Notes under the pieces: model-generated
Seen by the model: only the letters and a program-made list of their open reading frames with translations
Database searches by the model: none
What the model was told of the DNA's origin: nothing
Made by a program: the position numbers and the translations under genes
Source of the DNA: JAJPHW01 sp963771505
Lineage (GTDB): Bacteria; Acidobacteriota; Terriglobia; Terriglobales; Acidobacteriaceae
Direction: 5' to 3'
NCBI GenBank assembly: GCA_963771505.1
Contig: CAVYTO010000005.1
Span: 124,001-188,000, forward strand
Length of the DNA stretch: 64,000 bases
Shown: piece after piece, positions 31,622-39,585 of the stretch
Layout of the letters: each line of letters opens with the position of its first letter
Position numbering within the stretch: the first letter of the stretch is position 1

Positions 31622-33955
31622 CTATTGAATCGTAACTCGGGCAACAGTGCCGGCCACCGGTAAAGGTTGCTCGCCAGGATCGCGCGCGCCGCCTTTGGAG
31701 ATTGTCAGCATTCCCTGGCCGGCAGATTTGGCCAAGAACGTCAACACCACCACATTTCCCTGCCCCGAAACTCCGCTGGCACCCGGCGGTCGCGTTGCGG
31801 TCACTTGCAATGTTCCCGACGTATTGTCGTCACGGTGTACTAAGGCCACCGCCTGCCCGTCCTGCGACAGAAAGCCACCGTTAGAAACGTTCATGACCTG
31901 AAGCAGCTTAGGGTCATAACTGATTTGCAGGGGAACCGAGTGAGCGTTCTGAATTCCATTGAGTGACACATTCACGGTAAACGTACTGCCCGGATGCAGG
32001 CTCAAGTCTGAAGGATCAAAGCCGAAACTTGCGAGCCCCGGCCCGGGTGAAGTGCTGCTAGGAGCGGGTGTTGGCGGGGCCGACGGAACCGGAGCGGGCG
32101 CCGGAGCAACCGCAGGCGCAGCCGTGCCGGGAGCAGGGGCTGAGATGCTGGCCGCCGCTTCCGCCGCTGAAATCGGATGGCTGACTCGCCGCAGCTCGAT
32201 CGCGCTGGCCGTTCCGACAGAGATAGCTTTTTCGTTCATCTCGCTGATTTCTTGTGCGCGCACGACGTGCGGAATCAGCGCAAATACCGTTTCGGTTTCC
32301 GAGTGGTCAGTCGTCGTCTGTCCAAATAAATATTTGAGGATCGGAATCTGTGCGAGGCCGGGGATACCGGAGATCGAACGCGTCTGCTGGTCTTCCAACA
32401 TGCCGCCCAGCAGATTGACTTCGCCTTCTTTTAACCGTACTTCGTGTTCCACTTTGCGCTGCCCAATCACCGGCTGCTGAATGCCGCCAATGTTCGTGTA
32501 AGACGTGACCGATGAGATATCCATCACGATCTTCAGCGTGACTTCACCGTTTGCATGCACTCGAGGCGTGATGTCGATATTCACGCCGACGTCAAGATAT
32601 TGAAATTGCGTGTTCACCAGCGGACTGACGCCCAGGCCAGTGTTGCCAATTCCCGAACCAAACGATCCGGTCGCAACGGGAACGCGGTCGCCGATTTTCA
32701 GAGTAGCCTTCTGCCCATCGAGCGCGCGGATCTGCGGATTTTGAATCAGCTTCGTGCTGCTATCAGAGAACAATGCCGTCGCAGTCGCCTGGCTGATGTT
32801 GACAGTGAAGTCGGTCGCGTTCAGGTTGCCCAACGAGTTCAAATTGATCTGGTTGGCGGTTCCCGACGTAGTGCCGGTATTCGTGGTCGTGCCAGTCGTG
32901 GTCGTCCCGTTCGTCGTGGTTCCCGTCGTGACGTTGTTCTGCAAAGCGACAGTTGCGCTGGTCGGCGGATTGATGCCCAGGGTTTTCGACTTATCCCGGT
33001 TGATCTGCATAATGGCGACATCCACGATCACTTCGGGTTTCGATTTATCGAGATCGGTCACCAGTTTCTGCGCCAGAGCCACCTGGTCCGGAGTACCGCG
33101 CACCACGATCGCGCCCTGCGTCGGCAGCGCCTGCAGTCGCTGGATTTCCAGAATTTGCCGCAGGGCGTTCACCGTGTCCTGCAATTCGGTGGGCTGGGAA
33201 AGGTTCGACATGTAGAAGGTCTTGATTACGCTCTGCTCGAGGTCTTTACGTTTCGCCGGATTGTCCGCAGCGATAAAAATCGTATTGGGCGTCACCGGAC
33301 GCCAAAAAGTCTTCGATTCCAGCGCGATAATTTGAAGCGCTTCTTCAAGGGTGACGCCGTTGAGTTCGACCTTGACCCGGCGCGAAGTGTAATCGGGATC
33401 GAAAAGCACATTGATCCCAGCGAGCTTTCCGACAGTCTCAAAAATAACCTTCGTATCTTCGGTGAGTTTCAGTGTGATGGGAACGTTCGAAATCGGAGCC
33501 AGTTCAACTGCGCCCTGCGCTTCCTGTAGCCGCCTCTGCAAATCGCTGGGCGACTTCATGGCCTTGGGTACTGGCGATTGCGCAGCGTCGATCAGAGCCT
33601 GGGTCCGGCGAATTTCCTGCTGGGCGATAAAACTTGATGCATCAATGGCTGCGGCAGCCTTGAACTCCGCCATGGCCTCGTCTAGTCGTCCGGCCTCACG
33701 CAGAAGCTGCCCGCGATGTACCTTTGAGGCTCCTGCCAGGAAACGTAGCCGTTCAAATGCGGCCCGATAGGAAATATCGGTAGGCTTGAGGTCGTAGGCC
33801 TGTTTGTAGAGGTCATACGCCTGTTCGTAATTCTGGCGCGCCTCAGCGTCTTTGCCCTGCTTGACCAGCAATTTCGTTTTGTCAGCTGCCAACGCGGCAA
33901 AGAAAACAGCCAGTACAAGCAAGCCAATAGCTGCCGGACGCAAAGCGCGGGTCAT
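31622..33955 (-). CDS. Secretin (GspD/PilQ-like) with TPR N-terminus and C-terminal cohesin domain
   Basis: 777 residues from ATG 33955 (GAGGA upstream). Signal peptide (about 1-24), TPR-like region (about 27-115), STN/N0-type domain (about 150-230, VLFDPDYTSRRVKVELNGVT), N1-type domain, and the secretin beta-barrel (about 370-580) with the conserved VPVATGSFGSG and VGVNIDITPRVHANGEVTLK and GGMLEDQQTRSISGIPGLAQ segments. A Thr/Gly/Asn-rich loop (TTGTTTNGTTTTGTTTNTGT) lies just before the barrel. After a Pro/Ala linker, residues about 650-777 form a cohesin-like domain (LHPGSTFTVNVSLNGIQNAH). An outer-membrane channel for type II-like secretion; the cohesin suggests cell-surface or protein docking. 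Confidence 0.9.
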   Translation of the reverse strand: MTRALRPAAIGLLVLAVFFAALAADKTKLLVKQGKDAEARQNYEQAYDLYKQAYDLKPTDISYRAAFERLRFLAGASKVHRGQLLREAGRLDEAMAEFKAAAAIDASSFIAQQEIRRTQALIDAAQSPVPKAMKSPSDLQRRLQEAQGAVELAPISNVPITLKLTEDTKVIFETVGKLAGINVLFDPDYTSRRVKVELNGVTLEEALQIIALESKTFWRPVTPNTIFIAADNPAKRKDLEQSVIKTFYMSNLSQPTELQDTVNALRQILEIQRLQALPTQGAIVVRGTPDQVALAQKLVTDLDKSKPEVIVDVAIMQINRDKSKTLGINPPTSATVALQNNVTTGTTTNGTTTTGTTTNTGTTSGTANQINLNSLGNLNATDFTVNISQATATALFSDSSTKLIQNPQIRALDGQKATLKIGDRVPVATGSFGSGIGNTGLGVSPLVNTQFQYLDVGVNIDITPRVHANGEVTLKIVMDISSVTSYTNIGGIQQPVIGQRKVEHEVRLKEGEVNLLGGMLEDQQTRSISGIPGLAQIPILKYLFGQTTTDHSETETVFALIPHVVRAQEISEMNEKAISVGTASAIELRRVSHPISAAEAAASISAPAPGTAAPAVAPAPAPVPSAPPTPAPSSTSPGPGLASFGFDPSDLSLHPGSTFTVNVSLNGIQNAHSVPLQISYDPKLLQVMNVSNGGFLSQDGQAVALVHRDDNTSGTLQVTATRPPGASGVSGQGNVVVLTFLAKSAGQGMLTISKGGARDPGEQPLPVAGTVARVTIQ

Positions 33956-34171
33956 CAAAAATTCCTCATAAGTTAACCATTGGGCTACTCAGCACGCCAT
34001 TTAACGACGAGTCGACCACCCACATTTTGAGAGTAAACTGGGCTATTGTAGCATCGCTGTCGAACTCGCCGAAGTCACGACTGGTCATGTAGTTAACGCC
34101 AGTGGGACATTCGTGACCGACACTCCGCCGTCAGCGCGGTTCTGCGCGAATGCGATAATCTGAACTGGCCC

Positions 34172-34700
34172 ATGCCCCGTCAATCCACGCACCAGACCAA
34201 GCCCAGCGCTGAGAAAAACCCGCGGCGCGACCCCACCGCCTCCGGCCAGCGCGACGCCGCTGTTAATAGGATCGCTTCTCACAACTACTTCTTGCTGGAA
34301 AAATTTGAGACCGGCATCGTTTTGACCGGGACCGAGGTCAAATCGGTCCGCAACGGGACCGCCAACCTTAAGGATTCCTATGGCTTGCTCAAGGACGGCG
34401 AGCTTTGGCTGCTCAACTGCCACATCGGCCCCTACGATCACGGGAACATCTATAATCACGCGCCTCTTCGCACGCGCAAGCTTCTTATGCATCACCAGGA
34501 AATCGAGAAACTGGTGGGCAAGACCCAGCAAAAAGGGCTGACGTTGATCCCCACTCGCCTTTATTTCAAGAACGGCCGGGTAAAGGTTGAAATCGCGTTG
34601 GCTAAAGGGAAAGCAGCTTTGGGATAAGCGCGAAACCGATCGCCGCCGCACCGCAGATCAAGAGGCGCGCGACGCTGTCGCTCGCTCCCGCAGGAACTGA
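34172..34700 (+). CDS. smpB: SsrA-binding protein SmpB, frame broken near the C-terminus
   Basis: Binds tmRNA for trans-translation. The uninterrupted frame (34172-34627, 151 codons) has the OB-fold core: RIASHNYFLLEKFETGIVLT, then LKDGELWLLNCHIGPYDHGN and RLYFKNGRVKVEIALAKGK. It then ends in AALG. The adjacent frame continues as KQLWDKRETDRRRTADQEAR then a stop at 34698-34700, exactly the conserved basic tail (KGKK.YDKRE...) of SmpB. One A missing in GGGAAAGC (about 34611-34616) explains the break. The tail is essential for function, so a sequencing error is more likely than a real mutation. No tmRNA gene is visible here. Confidence 0.9.
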
Positions 34701-34800
34701 TCGGCGCAGAATCGCCGCGCCATCTATACTGGCTCATCAACTTAAATCAAGAATGAACGACGTTTAGTCGTGTGGGTGTTTCTACCCAACAAGGAGATCT

Positions 34801-35499
34801 ATGAAATCCAGGATTTTAGCAGTCGGTCTAATCGCCATTCTCAGTCTGCCCGCTTTCGCACAGAAGAAAGAACGCGAGCGCGTCGCCAACGCAGGTCATG
34901 TCATGAAAGAAATCATGGACATTCCTGACGACATTCCTCAAAGCGTCATCGATAAGGCGGATTGTGTTGTGGTCCTGCCGTCGGTGCTCAAATTCGCCAT
35001 TGGCCTGGGCGGAAGCTACGGGCGCGGCGTGATGACATGCCGCAGCGGCAAGGCTTACACCGGGGCCTGGGGGGCTCCCACGATGATCGCGCTCGAAGGT
35101 GGCAGCGTTGGCTTCCAATTGGGTGGCCAAGCCACTGACTTCGTTCTTCTGCTGATGACTCAGCGTTCGGCTGACAATATTCTCACCAGCAAAGTAAAGC
35201 TCGGCGGGGATGCTTCCGCTGCCGCCGGCCCGGTAGGACGCAACGCGTCGGCTGAAACCGACATCACGCTTCGCGCCGAAATTCTCTCTTACTCGCGCGC
35301 GCGTGGCTTGTTTGCCGGCATTTCTCTCGCAGGGTCTACCCTTCGCCCGGATAACGGCGCCAACGAAAATCTATATGGTAAAAAAATTGACGCGAAAGAC
35401 ATCGTCTTCAAGCACGCCGTTCCCGCGCCGGCGTCGGCGAAACTGCTGCTGGAAACACTCAACAAGAAATCGCCGAAGAACTTGTCTAAGAACGATTAA
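34801..35499 (+). CDS. SYLF-domain (lipid-binding) secreted protein
   Basis: 232 residues with signal peptide ILAVGLIAILSLPAFA and an AAGGAG ribosome site. SYLF/Ysc84-like domain: IPQSVIDKADCVVVLPSVLK, GGSYGRGVMTCRSGKAYTGA, then GGSVGFQLGGQATDFVLLLM and ARGLFAGISLAGSTLRPDNG. The family binds phosphoinositides in eukaryotes; bacterial members are periplasmic proteins of unknown role. A terminator follows. Confidence 0.9.
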   Translation: MKSRILAVGLIAILSLPAFAQKKERERVANAGHVMKEIMDIPDDIPQSVIDKADCVVVLPSVLKFAIGLGGSYGRGVMTCRSGKAYTGAWGAPTMIALEGGSVGFQLGGQATDFVLLLMTQRSADNILTSKVKLGGDASAAAGPVGRNASAETDITLRAEILSYSRARGLFAGISLAGSTLRPDNGANENLYGKKIDAKDIVFKHAVPAPASAKLLLETLNKKSPKNLSKND

Positions 35500-35522
35500 C
35501 TAGCAACATATTGAGACATCGT

Positions 35523-35551
35523 GGGTCGGCGCAGCCGGCCCTCATTTTTTC
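35523..35551 (+). terminator. Terminator between SYLF and CYTH genes
   Basis: Stem GGGTCGGC (35523-35530) / GCCGGCCC (35534-35541) with one G-T pair and 3-nt loop, followed by TCATTTTTT. The U-run overlaps the 3' end of the convergent CYTH gene. Confidence 0.7.
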
Positions 35552-36111
35552 TGCCGCACAGACGTAAACGTCATGTCTTTCGCCTGACTACGCGAACTCT
35601 TTTTCCAGGCAAAAAATAACTCCGTATACGCCTGGTTGATGTAGTCTGCCGGCCTGATCCCGAGTGTGCCGGCAGTCTTGTCAATCCATCGCGCTGGACC
35701 TTCGATTTCGCCAAACATGCCAATGGGGGTTTCATCCACCACCACATGCCCTTTGCCATCACTCCACTCGGCGCGAAACTTTTCATAACGAAAAACTGGA
35801 AGATAACCCAGAGCAGTCAGGATCGCTTCCATCTTTTCTCCGTCGTCGACTCTGGTCTCCGTCTCTACTCTCACTTTGTGCCGTCCGGTCTTCCCTTTGG
35901 ACTTGTGCGTAAGCACCCATTCGGTTCCGTACTTCCGCAGCCGCAACAATTCTCCGCGCTTGCGTAGCGGCAGACCCTTGAGGTCGTACAACGTATTCAT
36001 CTCATGCGTGCGTGGCGTCATGAGACGAAATTCCGCAGCCTTAAGAAGGCGCGAAATATCGCGCGTGTTTCGTATTCGAAACTTGATTTCGACTTCCTTA
36101 TGAGAACTCAT
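35542..36111 (-). CDS. CYTH-domain protein (class IV adenylate cyclase/thiamine-triphosphatase-like)
   Basis: 189 residues. ExExK-type signature EVEIKFRIRN (6-15) at the N-terminus, followed by alternating charged strands of the triphosphate tunnel: RKRGELLRLRKYG, WVLTHKSKGK, HKVRVETETRVDDGEKMEAI, KFRAEWSDGKGHVVVDETPI and GEIEGPARWID. These metal-dependent enzymes act on triphosphate substrates; the precise substrate cannot be told. Gene ends 22 bp beyond the DedA-rhodanese end on the same strand side; it is the next gene downstream of it. Confidence 0.85.
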   Translation of the reverse strand: MSSHKEVEIKFRIRNTRDISRLLKAAEFRLMTPRTHEMNTLYDLKGLPLRKRGELLRLRKYGTEWVLTHKSKGKTGRHKVRVETETRVDDGEKMEAILTALGYLPVFRYEKFRAEWSDGKGHVVVDETPIGMFGEIEGPARWIDKTAGTLGIRPADYINQAYTELFFAWKKSSRSQAKDMTFTSVRQKK

Positions 36112-36133
36112 GATCTCTTTCTGGGATCGCCGG

Positions 36134-37105
36134 TTAGCTGAAGGTGGGCAATTTGACTAAATCGTTTTCAGGCACCGTCTCGAGCGGTTCACCCGCTTTG
36201 CGCCACGCTGCCAGGCCGCCCACGATGGCAAACGCATTGAAGCCTTTTTCCCGCAACATGAGCGCCACACGGGCGCTCGTGGCTTCGCGCGCTCAAGTAC
36301 AGTAGAGATAAATCTCTTTGTCCTTGGAGAGGTGCTTCAACTCTTCCTCGAGATTATTCGGCTCGATTCGCACCGATCCCTTGATTCTCTGCACCCCGGC
36401 ATCGTAATAGCCGTGACTTCTCACGTCCACAATCGTGACATTCGCTCCATCGTCGGAAGCGAGCTTTTGGGCCAACTCTTGGACCTGCGCACGCGGGACT
36501 ACTCGATATTCACGGTTTTTGTAGTAGAGCCACAGGCGGTAAATGACGTATCCGAGAAACGCCACGACCAAGATTTCGCTGACCACATGCCCCGCAGCTC
36601 GGAAACCCACCGAGATCTTCGCCAGAAAATCGCGGCCCAGGTATCCCAACAAGCCATAGGCCGAGGCGTAGAGAAACGCGCCCAGCAGATCAAGGCGGAA
36701 AAACTGCGCGGGTTTCATCTTCATGCTGCCTGCCAGCGGCGGGGACATTGTGTTCAAACCGGGGACGAACTTCGCGATCACGAGCGTCATCTTGCCGCGC
36801 TTGTAAAACGATTCCGCCGAGTTGAGAATGCAGGCTTCCGGATTCATCGACAGCCGACACAACACGCCGAGCAGCGTCCAGCCCATGTAGCGACCCAAAA
36901 CAAACAGCACCGTATCGCCCAGCAACATTCCCAGGATCGCCAACGAGAACAGCGCGGGGCCATTGAGGATTTTTGCGGCTACCGCGGCGCCTCCACCCAC
37001 CAAGGCAATGGCCGCTGGCATTGGCAGCCCGATCGCCTCGGCGAACACGATGGCGAACACCACAAGGTAGCCATGACGCGCGATCAGGTGCGTGAGGTCT
37101 GACAT
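36134..37105 (-). CDS. DedA-family membrane protein fused to rhodanese, candidate selenoprotein (in-frame TGA)
   Basis: Residues 1-200 are a DedA/VTT membrane domain (FAEAIGLPMPAAIALVGGGA, then FVPGLNTMSPPLAGSMKM). A rhodanese domain follows from about 205 (VTIVDVRSHGYYDAGVQRIK). The frame meets TGA at 36293-36295 after YLYCT, yet continues without another stop as AREATSARVALMLREKGFNA and FAIVGGLAAWRKAGEPLETV to TAA at 36134-36136 (323 residues). Relatives read YCxCxxEATxARVA at this place, so TGA (position 271) replaces the second, conserved Cys. With the stem-loop just behind it, selenocysteine insertion giving a C-x-U active site is the best reading. Alternatives: a nonsense mutation, or termination truncating the domain. 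Confidence 0.75.
36260..36278 (-). promoter_or_regulatory. Candidate bacterial SECIS element
   Basis: On the minus-strand RNA, GAGCGCC pairs perfectly with GGCGCUC around the loop CGUGU. The stem starts 15 nt after the UGA and the loop lies 22-26 nt after it, inside the known bacterial SECIS window (about 16-37 nt), with G in the second loop position as required for SelB recognition. The stem is part of the coding sequence (SARVAL). Confidence 0.65.
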
Positions 37106-37164
37106 TTCCGATCTAGTTTATCTGGAATTAAAGAAGGGGGCGAAACGCATCGTCGACGCGATGC

Positions 37165-38154
37165 CTACTTCTCGCGTGCTACGACAAAATCCGGTACCCA
37201 CAACAGAGCGCGCTTGATGTCTCCGTCGGGGAATTCGGAGACCGCCGACCGCGCCGACTCCGCATATCGCAAGGCGCAATCGTGCGCTGCCTCGATCGAT
37301 CCGTAACGCTCGAGAATGGTAAGAATTTGCTCGTGAGTCACTCCGTCAAACACACGCTCTTTCACGACCATTGCAATGGTCTCACGCTCTTTTGGATTGC
37401 ACCGGTCAAGCGCATGAATCACCGCCATGGTGACTTTGCCCTCGCGCAGGTCACTGGCTACCGGCTTTCCCAAGACGCTCTCCGAAGCGGTCAGGTCTAA
37501 GACGTCATCCACAATCTGGAAGGCCATGCCCAGGTCGTGCCCGTAGCGGGCCAATCTTTCTTCCTGCTCGGCGCTCGCGCCACCCAGAATTGCGCCCATC
37601 CTCATGGACACAGAAAATAAGCAAGCGGTCTTGCGGAAAATCAGGTCGAAATATTCTTGCAGGGAAATCAGCTTCCCCAATTTCTCCATTTGAAGGAGTT
37701 CGCCTTCGACCATCTGCTGCGTCAACTCAATCAGGGTATCGAGTATCCGGAAATTGCGTTCCTGCAACGCGACCTTGAAGGCTTGCATGTAGAGCCAGTC
37801 GCCGGCCAGCACGCATTTCGAATTGCCCCACTGCGTGTTCGCAGCGGGCCGGCCCCGGCGCGTTTCCGCCTCGTCGATGATGTCGTCATGAACCAGCGTC
37901 GCGGTGTGGATAATCTCGACAACGGCGCCTAGCCGCACCGCGCCCCGACCTTCGTAATCAAATAATTTTGCCGCCAGCAGAAGCAGCGCCGGGCGGATTC
38001 GCTTGCCGCCACCATTGCGCAGGTATTCGCCGATCTCGGTGATCGCCTCGACCCCGGCGACAGTGTCCCGTCCAAACTCCCGCTCGATTGCGGCGAGGTC
38101 TTCCCGCAGCATTTCGAATACTTCTTTGCCGTGGATGGCGACGGGTGTGCTCAA
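37165..38154 (-). CDS. Polyprenyl diphosphate synthase
   Basis: 329 residues, trans-isoprenyl synthase of long-chain (octa/nonaprenyl-like) type for quinone side chains. First Asp-rich motif LVHDDIIDEAETRRGRPA (about 91-108) and second motif FQIVDDVLDLTASE (about 212-225); GGGKRIRPALLLLAA binds the diphosphate. Followed three bases downstream by yajQ upstream partner order: yajQ ends just before its start, so the two are co-transcribed. Product chain length cannot be told from sequence alone. Confidence 0.92.
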   Translation of the reverse strand: MSTPVAIHGKEVFEMLREDLAAIEREFGRDTVAGVEAITEIGEYLRNGGGKRIRPALLLLAAKLFDYEGRGAVRLGAVVEIIHTATLVHDDIIDEAETRRGRPAANTQWGNSKCVLAGDWLYMQAFKVALQERNFRILDTLIELTQQMVEGELLQMEKLGKLISLQEYFDLIFRKTACLFSVSMRMGAILGGASAEQEERLARYGHDLGMAFQIVDDVLDLTASESVLGKPVASDLREGKVTMAVIHALDRCNPKERETIAMVVKERVFDGVTHEQILTILERYGSIEAAHDCALRYAESARSAVSEFPDGDIKRALLWVPDFVVAREK

Positions 38155-38157
38155 GCT

Positions 38158-38655
38158 TCAATTCGTCCGGTAATTGGTGAACTGCAAGTCCACTCCAAAA
38201 TCTTTTTGCCGCAGCATGGCGATCACCTGCTGCAACGCATCACGGTCTTTCCCGCTCACCCGAACCAGGTCGCCCTGAATGGAAGCATTGACCTTGATCT
38301 TCGAGTCTTTGATGCTCTTCACAACTTCTTTCGCTTTTTCGACCGGAATACCCTGGGTCAGTGTAACTTTTTGGCGGACGGTCGCGCTGGCTGCGGGTTC
38401 GACGGCACCGTATGTGAGGCCTTTTAACGAAACGCCGCGTTTCACCAGCTTCTGCTGAAAAATGTCGTTTACTGCCTTGAGTTTGTAGTCATCCGCCGAG
38501 TGCAGTTGGATGGCATCTTTCCCTTCCATCTCGATGTTCGACTTCGAATCCTTCAAGTCGAATCGCTGATGGACTTCTTTGAGCGCCTGCTGGATGGCAT
38601 TCGATACTTCCTGCATGTCCAGTTTATTGACGATGTCAAATGTGTTTTCGGGCAT
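38158..38655 (-). CDS. yajQ: YajQ/DUF520 family nucleotide-binding protein
   Basis: 165 residues, standard length. Two ferredoxin-like repeats: NTFDIVNKLDMQEVSNAIQQ, RFDLKDSKSNIEMEGKDAIQ, and the second with GIPVEKAKEVVKSIKDSKIK then VNASIQGDLVRVSGKDRDAL. Ends with the family signature FGVDLQFTNYR. Xanthomonas members bind c-di-GMP as effectors; other functions are reported elsewhere. Directly upstream of the prenyl synthase. Confidence 0.95.
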   Translation of the reverse strand: MPENTFDIVNKLDMQEVSNAIQQALKEVHQRFDLKDSKSNIEMEGKDAIQLHSADDYKLKAVNDIFQQKLVKRGVSLKGLTYGAVEPAASATVRQKVTLTQGIPVEKAKEVVKSIKDSKIKVNASIQGDLVRVSGKDRDALQQVIAMLRQKDFGVDLQFTNYRTN

Positions 38656-38713
38656 TTTCCGTGTCCCTATCTAACAGATTGCGCCAGCTTGGCAAAAAAC
38701 TCTCCGTACCAAA

Positions 38714-39526
38714 CTAAATGGCGCGAGCGTTTTCGTGAAGCGAAAAGAACCGGTCGAAATTGGCTGCGGTCTCAAAGCCGACTTCTCCAGCGGACATTCC
38801 GAGCAATTCGCCTAGCTTTTTCGCGGTCTCCGCAACGAACGCGGGCTCGTTCCGCCTTCCACGATGCGGGACCGGAGCTAGAAACGGGCAATCAGTTTCG
38901 ATCAGAATTCTTTCCATGGGAACTTCTTTGGCCGCATCACGGATCGGCTGAGCTTTGGGAAAAGTAATATTCCCCGCGAATGAAATCATGAAGCCCATAT
39001 CAAGCGCTTGTTTTGCGTGCGACCAAGCGCCGGTGAAGCAATGCAAAATCCCGCCCATGTTGGTCGATGCCCAGTGATCGTTTAGCATTTTCAGGCAGTC
39101 GTCCCACGCGTTCTCACTATCCTGCGACGGCCGGCAGTGAATGACGATCGGAAGTTTCGCCGACTTCGCCAATTCCATCTGTCGCAGGAAAACTTTCTGC
39201 TGCACCTCGCGAGGCGAGTGATCGTAAAAATAATCGAGGCCGATTTCGCCCCAGGCGATCACTTTCGGATTCTTCGACAACCGCTCCATCTCGTTGTATA
39301 GAGCGTCGGTCGCCGATTCGGCTTCGTGCGGATGAATGCCTGTGGTCGCGTAAATAAAATCGTATTGTTCGGATAACCGCACCGCGCAACCCAACTGATC
39401 GGGGTTTTCGCCATTGCCGATTGCGAGAATGGTGCGCACGCCTGCTTCGCGTGCCCGCGCAATGACCTCGTTACGGTCGGAGTCATACTGGTTGCCTTCA
39501 AGATGTGCGTGGGAATCTATGTACAT
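38714..39526 (-). CDS. TatD-family metal-dependent hydrolase (DNase)
   Basis: 270 residues from ATG 39526, chosen because MYIDSHAHLEG is the canonical beginning; the longer frame to 39583 is non-coding-like. Metal ligands: DSHAHLE (HxH), the glutamate in AWGEIGLDYFYDHSP, HCRPSQDSENAW, ILHCFTGAW and the final Asp in ILIETDCPFLAPVPHRGRRN. All expected ligands are present. It lies downstream of metG by 60 bp, the common TatD-MetG linkage. Confidence 0.93.
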   Translation of the reverse strand: MYIDSHAHLEGNQYDSDRNEVIARAREAGVRTILAIGNGENPDQLGCAVRLSEQYDFIYATTGIHPHEAESATDALYNEMERLSKNPKVIAWGEIGLDYFYDHSPREVQQKVFLRQMELAKSAKLPIVIHCRPSQDSENAWDDCLKMLNDHWASTNMGGILHCFTGAWSHAKQALDMGFMISFAGNITFPKAQPIRDAAKEVPMERILIETDCPFLAPVPHRGRRNEPAFVAETAKKLGELLGMSAGEVGFETAANFDRFFSLHENARAI

Positions 39527-39585
39527 GGTTGTCGGTCGGTGGCTTCTCGACGCGGGGATGCAGCCGCCCGCGGCTGGCGGCATCG

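Noticed and set aside
32860..32940. Tandem repeat array in the secretin gene
   Set aside because: It encodes a Thr/Gly/Asn-rich loop in frame and is simple low complexity.
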